A stretch of DNA of 39,134 nucleotides from Bacillota bacterium (lineage in GTDB: Bacteria; Bacillota; Clostridia; Lachnospirales; Lachnospiraceae). The notes below the pieces were generated by a model. The model saw only the letters and a program-made list of their open reading frames with translations, ran no database searches and was not told the origin of the DNA. The position numbers and the translations under genes were made by a program. The stretch covers positions 1 to 39,134 of the forward strand of contig JAEZRJ010000027.1 of the NCBI GenBank assembly GCA_023412855.1, in the 5' to 3' direction. Shown one piece after another: positions 39,013 to 39,134 of the stretch (within the stretch, counting starts at the first letter, position 1; every line of letters begins with the position of its first letter).

Positions 39013-39060
39013 GCTGTCGCATTAACGATTGAAAAATCGTGAAGCGACAGCTTCCTTTTT
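39013..39060 (+). terminator. terminator after the LytTR gene
   Basis: Outer stem GCTGTCGC (39013-39020) with GCGACAGC (39044-39051), inner stem ACGAT/ATCGT, then CTTTCC-type T-rich sequence ending TTTTT. Nothing else is recognisable up to the window end. Confidence 0.75.
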
Positions 39061-39134
39061 GCCTATTTTCTCTTTTTCACTACCTTTTGTGCCTATTTTA
39101 ACGGTTTCCCATAAATAATGGCGCACTTTAATAG

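Overview
The window looks like a chromosomal segment from a spore-forming, anaerobic Firmicute of the class Clostridia, most likely Lachnospiraceae. The reasons are moderate GC content, strong AGGAGG-type ribosome sites, sigma-A promoters with TTGACA/TATAAT boxes, a spore photoproduct lyase, PPi-dependent phosphofructokinase, GH94-type phosphorylases, an ECF transporter with a Trep_Strep-type S component, and a LytTR regulator. No rRNA, prophage, insertion sequence or CRISPR array was recognised. The family-level placement is inference from gene content, not from a marker comparison.

Layout. 1-1600: tRNA-Gln (cut by the window edge), tRNA-Lys and a MATE exporter. 1600-5350: a decayed copy of a tRNA-Leu flank, a lone Na+-pump decarboxylase beta subunit (OadB type) and, divergently, an OmpR-type two-component pair; matching 11-bp-period boxes lie in front of both units. 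5400-8740: a MarR regulator and a P2-type cation ATPase that share an inverted-repeat operator. 8760-11240: an unidentified gene scrap, a MarR-pirin-nitroreductase operon with an operator on its -10 box, and a CPBP protease remnant. 11340-14010: tRNA-Leu, then a TetR regulator divergent from a single-chain ABC exporter. 14100-16270: minus-strand small genes (a 52-aa acidic protein and a 28-aa holin-like toxin), spore photoproduct lyase and a cupin. 16558-19130: an SH3-SGNH lipoprotein and PPi-phosphofructokinase.

19135-26760: an AraC regulator divergent from two large inverting glycoside phosphorylases. The first is GH94, resembling laminaribiose phosphorylase. The second is 1070 aa and GH161/GH149-like. 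A 228-bp foldback element and a 45-bp degenerate tandem repeat separate them. The pair suggests intracellular phosphorolysis of beta-glucan oligosaccharides, possibly beta-1,3-linked. 26860-33720: an ECF transporter (S, T and fused A-A') followed by two ABC half-transporters with features of the YbtPQ/IrtAB siderophore-import group; together these may form a metallophore uptake module. 33730-37370: a LacI regulator and glycogen/maltodextrin phosphorylase, with matching LacI-type operators. 37820-39060: an XRE regulator and a LytTR response regulator whose receiver lacks the phospho-acceptor Asp.

The least explained structures are non-coding. (1) Two arrays of the same 113-116-bp hairpin-rich repeat, one after the ECF genes and one after glgP, about 8 kb apart. 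(2) A 228-bp foldback element with about 63-bp arms and two inner hairpins between the phosphorylase genes. (3) A 44-bp leader, identical but for one base, carrying a GCCCGC-TAAA-GCGGGC hairpin directly in front of the ribosome site of two ABC transporter genes about 18 kb apart. (4) Paired operators that connect regulators to their likely targets.
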